A DNA stretch of 64,000 bases from Portulaca oleracea (taxonomy: Eukaryota > Streptophyta > Magnoliopsida > Caryophyllales > Portulacaceae). Where the stretch lies: positions 41,523,513 through 41,587,512 of the forward strand of contig CM055870.1 in the NCBI GenBank assembly GCA_029582165.1, read 5' to 3'. A program made the position numbers and the translations under genes. The notes beneath the pieces are model-generated. The model was not told the origin of the DNA. It did not search any database and saw nothing but the letters and a program-made list of their open reading frames with translations. Each line of letters starts with the position of its first letter. Positions within the stretch are counted from its first letter, which is position 1. This document shows, one piece after another, positions 62,283 through 64,000 of this stretch.

Positions 62283-63770
62283 TTAATGCAATTTTACCAC
62301 CCGAAAAAGATGTAATGAAAATATCATTAATCTTCGTTAACAATTACAAAAACGCCACTTTACCTACATTTTACCTACTACAGCTGGTAAACTGTAAGTG
62401 GCGCTGTTTAATTTGATAACCTACCCTAATTAAAAATTTTACCCACCCAAATTAATTAACCCCCCTCCCACTTAAATTTTTTACTGCCTATAATTACTGC
62501 CCTCCTTCCCTCCCTGAATGTTCGTTTCTTCTTCATCTTTCTTCTTCCTCAACCACTTCCTATGCGAAAACCAACGCCATAACATAGCACCTTTCCTCCA
62601 CCGCTTCTTCTTCTTCTTCAATTCTGGACCAAAAATTGGGGCTTTCTTCTTCCTTCTTCATTTTTGACCTCAAGAAACTATAATTTCAACTCAGAATATG
62701 CAATTCTCCTACAAACTCAAAAAACCCTGATTTTTCTATTGATGTGAGAGGTTTGCAGTCGCTTTCTTCTTTCTTCTTCAACAATTACATAGTAGTTTTT
62801 GCATCATCCGAATCGAAATTCAGCCACAGGGGCACCAAATGGGTGCTGGTAAATTCAAATGGGTGTTGGTAAATTCAAGTGAGTTTTGGTGTTGGTGCAG
62901 AGTAATTGTTGATTTTAGCTTCAAATTAGGGTTTTTTTGGGGTCAGAAAGGAAGAAGAGAGAAGAAAGCCCCAGTTTTTAGGTGGATACTTTTTAGGTGG
63001 ATAAAGGTATCCGACTTACGAAAGGTAGCTCCTTGGAGAAAATATGGTATCGGAACTCAGCAACCACATCAACAAACAGATTGCTAGGACCACTAACATA
63101 GCAGTGAACCACTAAGAACAAGTTTCCTCTCATGTCTTTCCGCTCTGCAACTACATCATCTTTGCTATACCATCCTCCCAACTGCAATTTCTTATCATAT
63201 ATATCTTAACCAATTCTTATATGAAATGTATTACAAAAATATTGAACCAGCTTGACATGACCACATAGAAGGGTCCAATTTTAAGCCTCATAAGCTCTCA
63301 TTTTTCAGAGGACAATGCGTGTTGGTACAAAGCAATTGCTAATTTTGGCTTCAAATTAGGGTTTTTTGGGGTCAGAAAGGAAGAAGAAAGAAGAAAGCCT
63401 CAATTTTTAGGCCCATAATTGAAGAAAAAGAACTGAGGGAGAGCTTAGTTATGGCAGTAGTTTGCGCAGAGTTGAAGAAGATCGTGAAGGAAGAAGAAGG
63501 AAAAAGATGAAGAATCAAGGGAAAGGGGGAGTTAATTTATGCAGTAAAAACTTTAAGGGGGAGGGTAATTAATTTGGGTGGATGAATATTAATTAGGGTA
63601 GGTTATTTGAGTGGGGGAAAATTTTAATGCATAATGAAGAAATTAAACCCCAATACCTACATATAAGCTATTGCAGGTAAAAAACAGGTAAAGTGACATT
63701 TTTATAACTGTTAACATAAATTAATGGCGTTTTCATACATGTTTTTTTCGGGTGCAAAATTACAATTTTT
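62283..63770. mobile_element. Candidate Pack-MULE with about 430-bp terminal inverted repeats
   Basis: The left end TGCAATTTTACCACCCGAAAA is matched, inverted, by TTTTTTCGGGTGCAAAATTA at 63742-63762. Homology continues inwards for about 430 bp: CACTTTACCT, CAAATTAATTA, TTTTTACTGC, pyrimidine-rich stretch, GGCTTTCTTCTT. An extra direct copy of the inner arm (TTCAAATTAGGGTTTTTTTG…AAGAAAGCCC) lies at 62923-62980. The core between holds the captured exon 63020-63181. Possible flanks TTTTGTTAA and TTTTGCATAA are only an imperfect target copy. No transposase is encoded. Confidence 0.7.
63020..63181 (-). pseudogene. Captured STAY-GREEN-like (Mg-dechelatase family) exon
   Basis: The minus strand shows an acceptor (AAATTGCAG, ending 63182), 54 open codons, and a GTAAGT donor at 63019-63014. 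The peptide starts LGGWYSKDDVVAERKDM and continues with VHCYVSGP and AEFRYHIFSKELPF. This matches the conserved core of the plant STAY-GREEN/SGR-like family, whose members remove magnesium from chlorophyll; the CYVSGP and FRYHIFSKE variants point to the SGR-like branch (from memory of the family). Intron-like sequence on the upstream side shows capture from genomic DNA, not from mRNA. A single exon cannot make an enzyme. Confidence 0.7.
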
Positions 63771-64000
63771 GCATAATTTAGTGGTAGTTTTATCCAAGCA
63801 CTCCCCACTATTATTACCATTTCTCCCTATTCAAGTTTTGCTACGTACTTCATTGGTTTCATAATGATTGTTACTTTAACTAAAATTTTAAAAATCAATA
63901 GAATGAATTAGTTAAGTATTATGTTGCATGGAAAGTCATAAAATATATATATTAAGGTCTTAGTCTTTTTGAATGTAGGATAAATTTATCTTACCTATTA
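63771..64000. other. AT-rich end of window, nothing recognised
   Basis: No coding or repeat structure was seen. Confidence 0.5.

Overview
This window is nuclear DNA of a flowering plant, probably a eudicot; the species cannot be read from it. The evidence is spliced genes with GT-AG introns, a TOUSLED-type kinase and a plastid-targeted enzyme exon, plant-type Ty3/gypsy elements primed by initiator-Met tRNA, hAT and Mutator-like non-autonomous elements, and very AT-rich spacers. All boundaries and exons were read by eye; nothing was aligned or searched.

Layout. 1-5383: the 3' end of a chromovirus (RNase H tail, integrase, chromodomain) and its 3.6 kb 3' LTR. 5390-8294: about 2.9 kb of GATA tetranucleotide repeat. 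8295-12634: fragments of a second gypsy family (TGATGT...ACATCA termini) in both orientations, including a gag reading frame on the minus strand, then an LTR-like promoter block. 12883-23382: one hAT-like element with 8-bp target-site duplication (TSD) ATTGAGAT. It was invaded by a solo chromovirus LTR (13812-21914, TSD CTATC), which itself holds a 5'-truncated chromovirus (15344-20056). 24320-25148: a second hAT-like element (TSD ATTTTGGG).

25611-37727 holds the only complete host gene seen: a 16-exon TOUSLED-like protein kinase of 679 residues. All exon phases join and all kinase motifs are present. 37728-40427 has a possible tRNA-derived head, a 21-bp minisatellite that stays open as seven-residue repeats on the minus strand, and an LTR-like block. 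40427-51060: a minus-strand gag-protease element with no polymerase. A full-length but decayed gypsy element (40576-49652) entered its protease, and a solo LTR (42236-45570, TSD CATAT) then entered that element. 51815-56633: another solo LTR of the same family (TSD ATATT), carrying its own nested solo LTR (52942-54322, TSD TCAAA).

57889-58239 looks like the first exon of a plastid N-acetylglutamate synthase gene whose later exons are not visible. The rest is AT-rich with several inverted-repeat elements. The last (62283-63770) has about 430-bp terminal inverted repeats and carries, on the minus strand, one exon of a STAY-GREEN-like gene with both splice sites: a candidate Pack-MULE.

The genes form no pathway. 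The window is a repeat-dense chromosome segment in which one conserved kinase gene is flanked by at least three separate stacks of nested insertions, each ordered by its target-site duplications.
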